Source of the DNA: Desulfosoma sp.
GTDB lineage: Bacteria > Desulfobacterota > Syntrophobacteria > Syntrophobacterales > DSM-9756
Reading direction: 5' to 3'
DNA length: 64,000 nucleotides
Assembly (NCBI GenBank): GCA_037481875.1
Contig: JBBFKY010000005.1
Location: 1 to 64,000, forward strand
Part shown: positions 43,990-52,320 of the stretch, in pieces
Numbering within the stretch: position 1 is the first letter of the stretch
How the letters are laid out: each line of letters starts with the position of its first letter
The notes under the pieces: generated by a model
The model's database searches: none
Told to the model about the DNA's origin: nothing
What the model saw: only the letters and a program-made list of their open reading frames with translations
Translations under genes and position numbers: made by a program

Positions 43990-44409
43990 TCAATATACCC
44001 ATTTTCCATCGGCAAACCGAAAAACTTCCGTTACGGTCCGTGTTCCGCAGGAAAAAGGTCCTTTAGCCGCGTCGGCTCGACTTCGACCTTCACTTTCACA
44101 GACCTTCTCTTCATAACTTAAAACTCCTACGAACGGACACCCCTTGGATTCAGTCTTTTTGACCCGGGTTTCCTTGACCTCTCCCAATTCCGAATATCGA
44201 GCGACAACCTTCTTTTGGCCTTTGATCTCTTCAAAAGCGACCTTTTCCGGTCCATAAAGACCGTGCTGGGAAAGCTTCTTCATCCATTCCGATTGAAAAC
44301 TCTCAAAGAGCCTGCAGGCTTCCTTTTCGTCGATTGCTTGCGCCTCGGAGAAGGCAAAGAGGCAGGTCACAAGAACAGCAGTGACGACAACGGCGCATAT
44401 TTTCCCCAT
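43990..44409 (-). CDS. Exported hypothetical protein
   Basis: A 139-residue secreted protein. The N-terminal signal peptide ('ICAVVVTAVLVTCLFAFSEAQA', read in part) is followed by a charged mature domain. It contains four cysteines ('EACRLFESF', 'SKGCPFVGV', 'EKVCESEG', 'FSCGTRT') that could form two disulfides in the periplasm, and ends 'EVFRFADGKWVY'. No family is recognised. It sits between the OmpA-like gene and the ABC-F gene on the same strand, but a terminator separates it from the OmpA-like gene, so it has its own promoter. Confidence 0.8.
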   Translation of the reverse strand: MGKICAVVVTAVLVTCLFAFSEAQAIDEKEACRLFESFQSEWMKKLSQHGLYGPEKVAFEEIKGQKKVVARYSELGEVKETRVKKTESKGCPFVGVLSYEEKVCESEGRSRADAAKGPFSCGTRTVTEVFRFADGKWVY

Positions 44410-44426
44410 CGCAGTTCACCCCTCAT

Positions 44427-44463
44427 AAAAGAGGCCGGGCACACGGCGAATGTGCCCAGCCTT
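44427..44463 (-). terminator. Terminator of the vWA-OmpA gene
   Basis: On the minus strand GGCTGGGCAC-ATTCGCCGT-GTGCCCGGCC is followed by TCTTTT. It is placed 20 bases past the stop of the OmpA-like gene. Confidence 0.77.
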
Positions 44464-44483
44464 TGTGCGTTCCGCTTTATTTG

Positions 44484-45515
44484 TTATTTCACTACTTTGA
44501 TTTCCACACGGCGATTGATGCGGCGGCCCTCTTCCGTGGCGTTATCCGCTTTTGGTTTGGACTCACCGTAACCTACGGTCTTCATACGAGAGGCACTGAT
44601 TCCCTTGGAGACAAAGTAGTTGAAAACCGACTGAGCCCGCCGTTCTGAAAGCTTCTGGTTGTAAGCGTCGGTGCCGATGGCGCAGGTATGCCCTTCGATG
44701 ATGATCTTGATATCGGGATTCTTGGCAAGCACGGCGGCACCTTCGTCAAGCACCGGCTTCCATTCCGGCTTGATGTCGGCTTTGTCGAAATCAAAATTGA
44801 TACCGCGCAAAATAATGACATCCTCTTTTTTCGCTTCCATGGCGGCGGTCGTGTAGAAGACGTCCTTGACGAACTGTTTCAGGGCCGCTGCATCGGCCAA
44901 CAGCGTGGCTCCTTCGGCATGCACACCACAGCCACCGAGGCCGCTGATCTTTTTGAGAATATCAGCACCCTTGGGTTCATCCGCGAAACTGATTACATGA
45001 AAGCACACCTGAGGGTATTTGTTGCGAATGGCCTGGGCCGCTGCCACGGGATCGAGGCCCTGATTCGCCCCACCATCCGAAACCATAATCACGCCCGTCT
45101 TACCGCTGAACCCGGAAAGCACGGTATCCAAAGAACTAATGCCCGGGCCCATGGGAGTCAGACGCCCGAAGATGTCCTGATCAGGCTTGATCTTAGCGAT
45201 GGCCTCTCCGAAAGCGTTCCTCTTATAGACAGCCGGCTCAGCGATTTTTTGCCAAGGTGCAAAAAGGTAAAGAGAACCCTTGTAACCCAGCTCAGGAATC
45301 TCGTCGTTCATCTTGAGCATGACTTCTTTGGCCAGAGCCATTTTCACCTTGCCAAGCTTGGCATGGGTCATGTACATGGACCCTGATTGATCTGGAAAAA
45401 GAATAAAATTGTCGATTTTGGGAATGAGCTTCGTTTGGGCGTGCACGGATCCGCACAGAAACCCACCCAGAACCAATACCGCCACCAAGACCATCCACTT
45501 TTTCTTGCCCTCCAT
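44484..45515 (-). CDS. vWA domain fused to OmpA peptidoglycan-binding domain
   Basis: A 343-residue exported protein. Start at the ATG at 45515 with AAGGAG 10 bases upstream; in-frame sequence beyond it lacks homology. Signal peptide 'WMVLVAVLVLGGFLCGSVHA' is followed by a von Willebrand A domain: MIDAS motif 'FPDQSGSMYM', 'VIMVSDGGANQG', with a possible disulfide pair. The C-terminal OmpA domain starts near residue 235: 'GINFDFDKADIKPEW', 'IIIEGHTCAIGTDAYNQKLSERRA' (in part) and 'GYGESKPKADN...GRRINRRVEI'. It would anchor in the peptidoglycan and bind a protein ligand through the metal site. It is a single gene with its own terminator. Confidence 0.93.
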   Translation of the reverse strand: MEGKKKWMVLVAVLVLGGFLCGSVHAQTKLIPKIDNFILFPDQSGSMYMTHAKLGKVKMALAKEVMLKMNDEIPELGYKGSLYLFAPWQKIAEPAVYKRNAFGEAIAKIKPDQDIFGRLTPMGPGISSLDTVLSGFSGKTGVIMVSDGGANQGLDPVAAAQAIRNKYPQVCFHVISFADEPKGADILKKISGLGGCGVHAEGATLLADAAALKQFVKDVFYTTAAMEAKKEDVIILRGINFDFDKADIKPEWKPVLDEGAAVLAKNPDIKIIIEGHTCAIGTDAYNQKLSERRAQSVFNYFVSKGISASRMKTVGYGESKPKADNATEEGRRINRRVEIKVVK

Positions 45516-45894
45516 AAATCGCTCCTTTCTTTCGTGTAAAATCATTCATGGTTGTGTTGGATAATCCGCCTTCCGGTGGATTCATGCAACCATGTCCACC
45601 ATCTCCACCATCGTCTTTCCACACAAGGCCCCTGTCCTATGGCGTCCCTTTTACCCTCGATCTATGCAGGAAAAAACAACAAGAACCTAATAACCCTTCT
45701 TTCCATGAAGGCCCTTCCACACGGAAGGGTTCGTGAAAACTTTCTATTCCCAATTGGTGACACACTAAACAATGAATCCGCCTGAGTCAAGCTGTAACTC
45801 GGCATAAATTCAAGGTTCTCTGTGTCGGTCGAAGAAGAGAAAGTTCTCTTATTTCACGTGAACGTGAGTCCCCATGCTCAAAGAAGCTTTCAGT
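45516..45894 (-). other. Intergenic leader region
   Basis: About 380 bases between the OmpA-like gene and the end of the radical SAM gene. I see no gene in it on either strand; short open frames here lack ribosome-binding sites. It must contain the promoter of the OmpA-like gene, but no convincing boxes are visible. Confidence 0.4.
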
Positions 45895-47769
45895 TTATGG
45901 ACTCTTGAGGAACTTTTGGACTCCCTCGTGGACCGCAAGGCTCAAGAACCACCCTTGGGATTCAAAGGCAAGACCCTTGTCGACCATATCCCTTAGAAAG
46001 CCCTCGAGAGCCTTTCTGGAAAACCGAGGGTGTTTTCTATGCAAGTCTTCCAACGCGATGGGATCCAAACAGCTGAGATAGATGTCCCGCGAGGGGCCAA
46101 CGAGGCGAAAGGTTTCAAGAACCTGCCCGTAAAGATCCCGTCTACGAAGCAGAAGAAAGGTTCCTCCGTCACAGTAACCCAGCCTCGGGGTTTTCCCGTC
46201 CGTATACTCGCGAAAGGTCTTGTCCTCTCGCTGCCATCTTTGAAGAAACTTCCGGACCGGCGCCCATAGGATTCGTTGGTAAGCTCGATCGCCTCGGTAG
46301 GTCTTGATCAAAAAACGGGCTCGTTTGAAAACCGTCTCTGGAAAGATGGCGGCATAGTGCGGATGGTTTTTGACGGCTCGAAGCCCGTAAGCCGCTGCAT
46401 CCATGGCCGCAGGGCTTCCTTCTCCCAACCAAAACCGCACGCCCTTTAATGGACGAAACACACCAACCTGGTGCAGCACCTTCAAAGTTTCCTGCACTTC
46501 CCCCTGTGTGGAACCAGGAAATTCCATCAGTAGGTTGGATCGATTTTCAATGCCGAACTCTTCACAATGGCGCATCCAGGCTACATTGTCGATGACACGG
46601 GTGCCTTTGCCCAGGCGATTCAAAAGGCTGTCACTGAGCGCCTCGATACCGGCCTGAATTCTTTGAAACCCTGCCAGTCTCAAGGCCCGCACATGTACAC
46701 GGCTCAAAGGTAAGCGCACTTCCCCGAAAAGATCGAAATCCTTTCCTGTGCCCTGAATCTCTTGGGCCATCTTTAAAAGCCTGGCAGGATTCAGGGTGTT
46801 GTCGACGAAAACGAAACGCAAGCTTCGGTGTTTTTCAGCCAAAGTTTTCAATTCCAAGCTTACCCGTTCGGGTTTTTTGGATCGATAGCCGCGCCACTGC
46901 AGATTGAGGTTACAGAAGCGGCAGGCCTTTCGGGTCGGTGTGCCTTCCCGAGCCAGGTGCCACCAGCATCCCCGGCTGGATTCCACAGGCAAAGCAAATA
47001 TGGCTGTCCGCTCCTCATGCAAGGCGGCTTCTTGAAAAAAGTCGCTGTAGTCGGGAAGAGGCAAGGTATCGAGATGGGAAATCTGGTCCAATCCTTCCCC
47101 GGCAATTTGGTTTCGCTCACGACGATAAAAGATTCCCGGGCCCCAAGTATTTTCATCGTTCCCTCTCGTCCCGTGCCTTTCCAAAAGGCGCGACACGAGG
47201 CGATTCAAAGGTTTTTCCCCTTCTCCATTGATGACAAAATCCACCCACGGAAAAAGTTCCATGATCGATTTTCCCATGGGGCCGCTCACCAGGCTGCCTC
47301 CGAAAACTATGCGACCGGAAGGGGACCGTTGCTTAAGGGTTCGAGCCAAAAATAGCGAGGCGGTAAGTTGTGCGAAACAGACGGAAAACCCTACCAAATC
47401 CCCTTGTTCCAAATGGGTCCAGAGGGGCATGGTTTTATGAAATTCATCTATTTTGGAGACAATCTGTGGAAAGTTGGGAACCGAGCCGGTTTCAAAGCGG
47501 CGCCATTCTTTATAAAAAAGCTTTTCACAGCTTTCAAAGCGTTCTGGAAAAAGCAAAGCTCCATAGACGGCTTCTCCAAGCCAGCTACGTTCCGCGATTC
47601 TTTGGTAAAGGAAACGGCCCAGAACCCTTGCCACAGACAGGTAAGGGTGGGCCGTCATCACTTGAAGCTTTTGAGGAAAACGGGTTAAGAGAAAAGCTTT
47701 CAGGGTTCCAAGTTGAATGGATGGGCGATCGGCCAAGGCCCAAGGCATGGACACCAAAACGACCCGCAT
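45895..47769 (-). CDS. RiPP-maturation-type B12-binding radical SAM protein
   Basis: A 624-residue protein. The N-terminal cobalamin-binding-like region has 'GDLVGFSVCFAQLTASL', 'IVFGGSLVSGPMGKSIM' and 'VDFVINGEGEKPLNRLV'. The radical SAM core begins with 'ESSRGCWW', then 14 residues, then 'CRFCNLNLQWRGYRSKKP' with 'FVFVDNTLNP' after it. This CWW...CxFC...DN pattern is that of the RiPP-maturation radical SAM 1 family. The cluster cysteines are spaced C-x14-C-x2-C instead of the usual C-x3-C-x2-C. A helical C-terminal domain (about 470-620) follows. It begins six bases after the small zinc-binding gene, so they form one unit. The peptide substrate is not obvious. Confidence 0.87.
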   Translation of the reverse strand: MRVVLVSMPWALADRPSIQLGTLKAFLLTRFPQKLQVMTAHPYLSVARVLGRFLYQRIAERSWLGEAVYGALLFPERFESCEKLFYKEWRRFETGSVPNFPQIVSKIDEFHKTMPLWTHLEQGDLVGFSVCFAQLTASLFLARTLKQRSPSGRIVFGGSLVSGPMGKSIMELFPWVDFVINGEGEKPLNRLVSRLLERHGTRGNDENTWGPGIFYRRERNQIAGEGLDQISHLDTLPLPDYSDFFQEAALHEERTAIFALPVESSRGCWWHLAREGTPTRKACRFCNLNLQWRGYRSKKPERVSLELKTLAEKHRSLRFVFVDNTLNPARLLKMAQEIQGTGKDFDLFGEVRLPLSRVHVRALRLAGFQRIQAGIEALSDSLLNRLGKGTRVIDNVAWMRHCEEFGIENRSNLLMEFPGSTQGEVQETLKVLHQVGVFRPLKGVRFWLGEGSPAAMDAAAYGLRAVKNHPHYAAIFPETVFKRARFLIKTYRGDRAYQRILWAPVRKFLQRWQREDKTFREYTDGKTPRLGYCDGGTFLLLRRRDLYGQVLETFRLVGPSRDIYLSCLDPIALEDLHRKHPRFSRKALEGFLRDMVDKGLAFESQGWFLSLAVHEGVQKFLKSP

Positions 47770-47775
47770 GGGATT

Positions 47776-48180
47776 TTAAAAAAGCCTCTTCACCCAAATC
47801 AGGCTCAAAGGTGAGCCCACGTCATATTTGCAGAACCTTGAAATTTCATTAGGATCGGCCGTTTGTTTTAGATCCAACAGCCGGTCGAAATCTCTTTCCA
47901 CCACCACATTGCAGAAATCCATGGGCACAGAACGAATGAAGTCCAATTCATCCGGTTCCCAAAGCTCTTCCGCGATGTCGGACATACTGTCTTCCACGGC
48001 GTGGTGCCCACACACCTTGAAACACGCTCCGCACTGACATCGATGAATGGCGTCAAAATCCGTGGGAATAGGCTGTGCCACCTCACAAAACGGACAAACA
48101 ATAATGTGTTTGGGAACCGGTCTTTTGGAACGTGCCATGCTCATCGCGACATCGATCCCCCATGTGACGTGCTTTTTCAT
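47776..48180 (-). CDS. Zinc-binding protein coupled to the radical SAM gene
   Basis: A 134-residue protein with a likely zinc ribbon: 'VCPFCEVAQPIP' and 'HRCQCGACFKVCGHH', two CxxC-type pairs with extra Cys and His (residues about 29-57). The second half is acidic and contains 'EELWEPDELDFIRSVPMDF' and 'RDFDRLLDLKQ'. The start ATG at 48180 overlaps the stop of the 60-residue gene (ATGA); an internal ATG at 48138 is an alternative. It lies six bases before the radical SAM gene. No named family is recognised. A role as a scaffold or substrate for the radical SAM protein is inference from position only. Confidence 0.75.
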   Translation of the reverse strand: MKKHVTWGIDVAMSMARSKRPVPKHIIVCPFCEVAQPIPTDFDAIHRCQCGACFKVCGHHAVEDSMSDIAEELWEPDELDFIRSVPMDFCNVVVERDFDRLLDLKQTADPNEISRFCKYDVGSPLSLIWVKRLF

Positions 48181-48359
48181 TCGCTATCGTCCAAAATCAT
48201 GTCGGCTTCATTGCCACACACGGTACACTTGCGTGTTTCCTTTTTCTTCTTGGAAACAACTCCCGGGTTCTCTTCCACCTCAACCCAGGTGCACGTGACC
48301 ACCATATCCGCTTCGTTTCCGCAGTTTTCACAGTGACAGACTTGACGAAGAGTCGTCAT
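48177..48359 (-). CDS. Small double zinc-ribbon peptide
   Basis: A 60-residue protein with two near-identical Cys motifs, 'CHCENCGNEADMVV' and 'CTVCGNEADMIL', separated by a charged, lysine-rich linker ('GVVSKKKKETRK'). The two CxxC pairs probably share one zinc, or form two half-sites. AAAGGAG lies nine bases before the ATG. It overlaps the 134-residue zinc-binding gene (ATGA), which in turn precedes the radical SAM gene. The duplicated 'C..CGNEADM' pattern is conspicuous. It could be a regulatory zinc finger or a peptide substrate of the radical SAM protein; neither is shown. Confidence 0.75.
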   Translation of the reverse strand: MTTLRQVCHCENCGNEADMVVTCTWVEVEENPGVVSKKKKETRKCTVCGNEADMILDDSE

Positions 48360-48507
48360 TGCGTTCTCCTTTCGTCCCTTGGTTTTCCACTTTGGCGCTT
48401 GAGCGCAATTATAAGGTCATGTTCGCTGAAATCCAACATGAACTTTTATCACAGCCGCATAAAGCATGGTCGCCGGAGTCGGGAAGATCACAAAAAACCT
48501 GATCAAA

Positions 48508-49503
48508 TCATAGAAGACAGTGAAGCCAAGGGGTTCTTCCCACATTCTTGACATGAATCCATCCTTGCGTGTTCCCTTGAATCCAGAGCACTTCCACCCT
48601 TTCACCCTGTGCCACATCACTGTAAGCCGCCACGATCATGGCCGCCGCTTGAACATGAGCCCGCCGTGGAGCTGTTCCAAAAAGAAGGGCTGTGGGGCCA
48701 GGATGGGAAGGCACTCTAAGAAGGACATCGTCCGGGCCGGCCATGGCCGAGAGACGTTCATTTTCGTGTTTTGATCTTCCTACGGCCAACACGCACGAGC
48801 TGCCCAGACGAAAATGACGTCCCCATTTGAGTCTTTCCACATGGATAGTTTCCGCATGGGGCATGATGGCAAAAAGCTCTTTGAGCTTTCTCGCGAAACC
48901 CTCTTTGGTGAGCATGCAGCCTCCCCCCGGCTGAGGAATCTCGCGAATACCATAGAATTCGGCCAGCTCCATTTGCCGCTTTCGACCCCGTCCATGGATA
49001 TCCAAAAGTTTTTCTCGATCCACTAATCCTTCACGTTCCACAATCGTAGGTTCCAGGAGCTTGGCGCTTAGAGGTCTGAGAATTCGGCCTGGGACTCCGG
49101 ACATCTTTTCAACAATTTTTAAAGCAGCCCGCCGTTGGCTCATGGGGCGTTGCCCAACCACTTCTCCCGTAAAAAGAAAATCCGCGCCTTCCTCGATCAT
49201 GATTTTGGCAGCTTCACGCAGCATCAACCCGTGGCAGTCTATGCAAGGATTCATGTGCCGTCCGTAACCGTGAGGAGGATTTTTAAGCATCCTGAGAAAC
49301 ACTTCGCCAAGATCAACCACTCGCGTGGGAATGCCTGCCAGGCGCCCTGCCTGTAAGCCGCCTTCCGGGCCGAAAAAAGGCGTGGTAAAAGTGACAGCCA
49401 CCAGATCCAGGGGCTGTTCCTGAAGCACTTTGACCGCCAAAATGCCGTCCAGACCTCCGGACAACAACCCAATGCCTTTTCCTTTGCATGTCATCGTTTG
49501 CAT
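48508..49503 (-). CDS. PP-loop thiolase-like protein (ThiI/MnmA-related)
   Basis: A 331-residue ATP-pyrophosphatase-fold protein related to tRNA thiolation enzymes. The PP-loop near the N-terminus reads 'GLLSGGLDGILAVKVL' (normally SGG.DS; the Ser is Gly here). 'HMNPCIDCHGLMLREA' carries a CxxC pair, and 'FLFTGEVVGQRPMSQRR' and 'IPQPGGGCMLTKEGF' (third Cys) complete the set, consistent with a three-Cys iron-sulfur site. The C-terminal part (about 230-331) is a separate small domain. Start at the ATG at 49503; a TTG stands just before it. It precedes LarE and the DUF39 gene on the same strand, a sulfur-transfer neighbourhood. Confidence 0.84.
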   Translation of the reverse strand: MQTMTCKGKGIGLLSGGLDGILAVKVLQEQPLDLVAVTFTTPFFGPEGGLQAGRLAGIPTRVVDLGEVFLRMLKNPPHGYGRHMNPCIDCHGLMLREAAKIMIEEGADFLFTGEVVGQRPMSQRRAALKIVEKMSGVPGRILRPLSAKLLEPTIVEREGLVDREKLLDIHGRGRKRQMELAEFYGIREIPQPGGGCMLTKEGFARKLKELFAIMPHAETIHVERLKWGRHFRLGSSCVLAVGRSKHENERLSAMAGPDDVLLRVPSHPGPTALLFGTAPRRAHVQAAAMIVAAYSDVAQGERVEVLWIQGNTQGWIHVKNVGRTPWLHCLL

Positions 49504-49533
49504 CAAGGTGCTCTGGTTAGCATCGAAGATGAG

Positions 49534-50355
49534 TCAGTCCGAGGAAAGAGGCGTGGAATCCAGAACAACTCGAGCAAAGCCCAGCTGCCTCATGTGTTGC
49601 GATACATGCCCGTAGACTTTGGGTTCACGCAAAATGTTCATATCGTCCCGTCCAACCTGTATTCGAGCCTCTAGGCCGCGCCATCGAACCCGCACCTGCA
49701 CACACCCCACCTGATAAAGAATGTCCTCGGCAGCTTCAATCCTTTTCAAAGTGTCCACCTGCAGCGATGTCCCAAAAGGAACCCGTGTCGCCAAGCAGGA
49801 CTGGGATGGCTTGTTCCAATTGGAAAGCCCTGCGTTCCGCGCGAAGCGACGAATGTCTTTCTTGGTCCATTCCGCCAAGGCAAAAGGACTGGCAACACCC
49901 TTCTCCAAAAGGGCTTTTCGTCCAGGACGATCTTCCTGCGCATCGTCTACGTGGGATCCGTCCACCACAACCGCTCCATGGAGGCGTGCATGAAAAACAG
50001 CTTCCATGATTGCGGCTTTACAATGGTAGCATCGATTGGAGTCGTTTTCTCGAACCGTTTTCAATGCCAAGAGGTCCAAAGGCAAGATTTTGAGGGGTAG
50101 ATGCAGCTTCCAGGCGACCGCTTGAGCTGAGGTGAGTTCTCGAGCCGAAAGAAACGGGCTTTGGACCAAGTACAGATGAACCGATTTTCCGAGAACGCGG
50201 GCACAAAGCCAGGACAGCAGAGTGCTATCCACACCTCCCGAATAGGCCACCGCCACGGTTTTCCACGACGCCGTCACCGCTTCAAGGCGCGCCATTTTTT
50301 CGAAGTCCATCTGATTCCACACGATCCCTTTTTCGCTCAAGCCTCCTCTTTCCAT
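49534..50355 (-). CDS. larE: LarE-type ATP-dependent sulfur transferase
   Basis: A 273-residue PP-loop enzyme. The ATP site reads 'AVAYSGGVDSTLLSWLC' (residues about 35-51). 'NRCYHCKAAIM' gives a CxxC pair and 'SQSCLATRVPFGT' a third Cys. LarE provides sulfur to build the nickel-pincer cofactor of lactate racemase and related enzymes; forms with these three cysteines are thought to hold a [4Fe-4S] cluster instead of sacrificing a Cys. larB and larC are not adjacent, so either they lie elsewhere or this member serves another sulfuration. It follows the DUF39 gene by 15 bases. Confidence 0.92.
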   Translation of the reverse strand: MERGGLSEKGIVWNQMDFEKMARLEAVTASWKTVAVAYSGGVDSTLLSWLCARVLGKSVHLYLVQSPFLSARELTSAQAVAWKLHLPLKILPLDLLALKTVRENDSNRCYHCKAAIMEAVFHARLHGAVVVDGSHVDDAQEDRPGRKALLEKGVASPFALAEWTKKDIRRFARNAGLSNWNKPSQSCLATRVPFGTSLQVDTLKRIEAAEDILYQVGCVQVRVRWRGLEARIQVGRDDMNILREPKVYGHVSQHMRQLGFARVVLDSTPLSSD

Positions 50356-50370
50356 GGATAAAATATTTCT

Positions 50371-51531
50371 TCAGCGCCTGAACGGATTGGGCAGGAGCCG
50401 CTGAGGCACTCCTAGTTCAAACCGCCCCTCTTGGATCCATTTCTTGAGAATTTCCGCAATTTCTCGAGCCCGCACCACACTCGAAAGCGGTACGGTAGGT
50501 ACTTCTTTGTCCCCGATACGAATATGACCCGAGCGTAGTTCTTCGTAATTGACTTCCGCCAAGGGTTCCGCCTGTGTGAAGCTGTAGTCTTTCACCTGCG
50601 TGACAATCTCCGCATCAGAGACTCCCGTGTAGGCGGCCATTTCCACATCTAAAATCGGTATGGGAATCCCGATACCCACCGCCAAAGAACAACCATATCC
50701 CTGAATACTCACCCCCATAAGCCATCGAGGGCTCATGTCCTTTAAGTCCCCCAACACCATCAAGGTCCCCGAAGGCATTCGAGGAACCCCGTTGGGCAAT
50801 CTCGGCGCTTCTGGCCTGTGCTGAGAGCCATGCCAGACTATGTATCCCTCGCCACCTCCGAGAAAGATGCGTGTTCCCAGCCCTAAGGTGCGATAATGCG
50901 GATCATTTAACAAGGGACTTAGTTCACCCGAAGTGGAATAGTTGGCGTTGCCGAGGCGAGGTTTGAGGGGTCCCATGTAGGTGTAGATGGTTTTTTTGGA
51001 AAGATTCACGGCGCAGTTGTAGTTTTGGTAGGCGTTTCGAGGGTTGCACAGGACGGCATAGGGCAAATCCTGGAGTGTGACGGTCATTTCCACGTGACGG
51101 TTCGGATAACAGTCCGTTCCGTAAGCTTCGGCGCGAATCCGCACGGGTTTTCCGCTTACCAGGTCATGAATGACATGACCTCCTCCATATTCAAAAGTTC
51201 CCGGATGCACCTTGTTGAGAGGATCATCAAATGCAGGCTCCGTCGCGCCCAAATAGATGTCTACAGCAGCCAGCCCCGCATAGGCGGGAACATCGTTGAC
51301 CCATACCTTAGCCGCCTTGATAGGGGGTTGAGTATGGCCGAAGTTGATAAAAACTCCCGAAGAACACATGGGCGCAAAGGTGCCCGTGGTGACCACATCC
51401 ACTTCTTTGGCAGCCTTTTCCGGACCCACTCTCTTGACCAATCGGGTCATTTCTTCCGCCGTCAAAACCACCACACTGCCTTTACGAATGCGCTCGTTGA
51501 TCTCCTCATAAGTCCTGGAAAATGTCGCCAT
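50371..51531 (-). CDS. Homocysteine biosynthesis protein (DUF39)
   Basis: A 386-residue member of DUF39, proteins implicated in direct sulfide-based homocysteine formation from aspartate semialdehyde in methanogens and sulfate reducers. Visible family features are 'EVDVVTTGTFAPMCSSGVFIN' (in part, with the conserved Cys about 57), 'GTFEYGGGHVIHDLVSGKP', 'TDCYPNRHVEM', 'LCNPRNAYQNYNCAVN' and 'LFLGGGEGYIVWHGSQH'-like 'RIFLGGGEGYIVW'. In other organisms a separate ferredoxin-type partner is needed; none is next to it here. The ATG is followed by 'ATFSRTYEEINERIRKG'. It heads a leftward run with LarE and the PP-loop protein. Confidence 0.88.
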   Translation of the reverse strand: MATFSRTYEEINERIRKGSVVVLTAEEMTRLVKRVGPEKAAKEVDVVTTGTFAPMCSSGVFINFGHTQPPIKAAKVWVNDVPAYAGLAAVDIYLGATEPAFDDPLNKVHPGTFEYGGGHVIHDLVSGKPVRIRAEAYGTDCYPNRHVEMTVTLQDLPYAVLCNPRNAYQNYNCAVNLSKKTIYTYMGPLKPRLGNANYSTSGELSPLLNDPHYRTLGLGTRIFLGGGEGYIVWHGSQHRPEAPRLPNGVPRMPSGTLMVLGDLKDMSPRWLMGVSIQGYGCSLAVGIGIPIPILDVEMAAYTGVSDAEIVTQVKDYSFTQAEPLAEVNYEELRSGHIRIGDKEVPTVPLSSVVRAREIAEILKKWIQEGRFELGVPQRLLPNPFRR

Positions 51532-51599
51532 GTGCCTTTAACTCCCCTCAAAAAAATAACCTTGACCATGCAAACCCGCTTCTAAAGCGCCGATCCTTT

Positions 51600-52052
51600 C
51601 TACGCCTTAAAAAACCTGTAGGGCTCCAGTGCCTCTCTCAGTTCCTCCGGAAGGTGGCAGGATCGCCACGTTCTGTCAATAGCAACCATGGAGGCGTGGC
51701 CGCGCCCCACAACGTCCGAACGATCTTGCAAAAAGAAATAAAAGGCGAAGGTAATGGATCGAAGACTCATCCTGAAGACCCCTACTCGAAGGCGTAAGGC
51801 ATCGCCATATTTGGCCGGCCGAAAAAAGTCGCACGCAGCCCCCACGATCGGTAGGCCGAACCCGCGCTCGGTATCTCGAAAATACTTTTCGGGAAGACAA
51901 CCCACGTGACGCATGAGCTCTTCAATACCATGGTGGCAATAACGAAAGTATGATGCAAAGTAAACCACTCCGTAGGGGTCCGTGTCTCCAAACCGAATGG
52001 TAATGGGAATTTCCAAGCAATTTTGCGGAGCATCTTGGGGAAGCTCAAACAT
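51600..52052 (-). CDS. Acyl-CoA thioesterase (4-HBT/YbgC type)
   Basis: A 150-residue hot-dog-fold thioesterase. The active-site block is 'RFGDTDPYGVVYFASYFRY' with the catalytic Asp (about residue 27), and 'HGIEELMRHVG' follows in the central helix. 'VVGRGHASMVAIDRTW' is the usual fourth-strand sequence. AAGGAG lies nine bases before the ATG. It hydrolyses a short or aromatic acyl-CoA, or an acyl carrier; the substrate cannot be told. It is a single gene, 68 bases upstream of the DUF39 gene on the same strand. Confidence 0.93.
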   Translation of the reverse strand: MFELPQDAPQNCLEIPITIRFGDTDPYGVVYFASYFRYCHHGIEELMRHVGCLPEKYFRDTERGFGLPIVGAACDFFRPAKYGDALRLRVGVFRMSLRSITFAFYFFLQDRSDVVGRGHASMVAIDRTWRSCHLPEELREALEPYRFFKA

Positions 52053-52162
52053 AGTCCACTCCTTTTTGTTGGTGTTCGTAATAAAATCAGATTAACATTA
52101 TTTGCGGCCCTTGTCGTACACCTTTATCTTTACATTCTTTCCAGCGAATTTCCGTGGCACAT

Positions 52163-52188
52163 GAGGCGGGCATGCCGGTCCGCCTTTA
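52163..52188 (+). repeat. Single GGCGG palindrome
   Basis: GAGGCGGGCATGCCGGTCCG followed by CCTTTA, a one-unit copy of the GGCGGAC palindrome family. The rest of the gap 52053-52320 shows no gene. Confidence 0.45.
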
Positions 52189-52320
52189 CAGTTTCTTGAG
52201 ACTGGAAAGCCGTTTGGATTCAGCTTTCCCCTTGGCAAAAGCTTTCGCTTGCACTAGGATGCAATGACAGTTCATGAAAGAAGAACGCATTGAGCACACC
52301 GTTTTCAGGTAGAATTCCAG

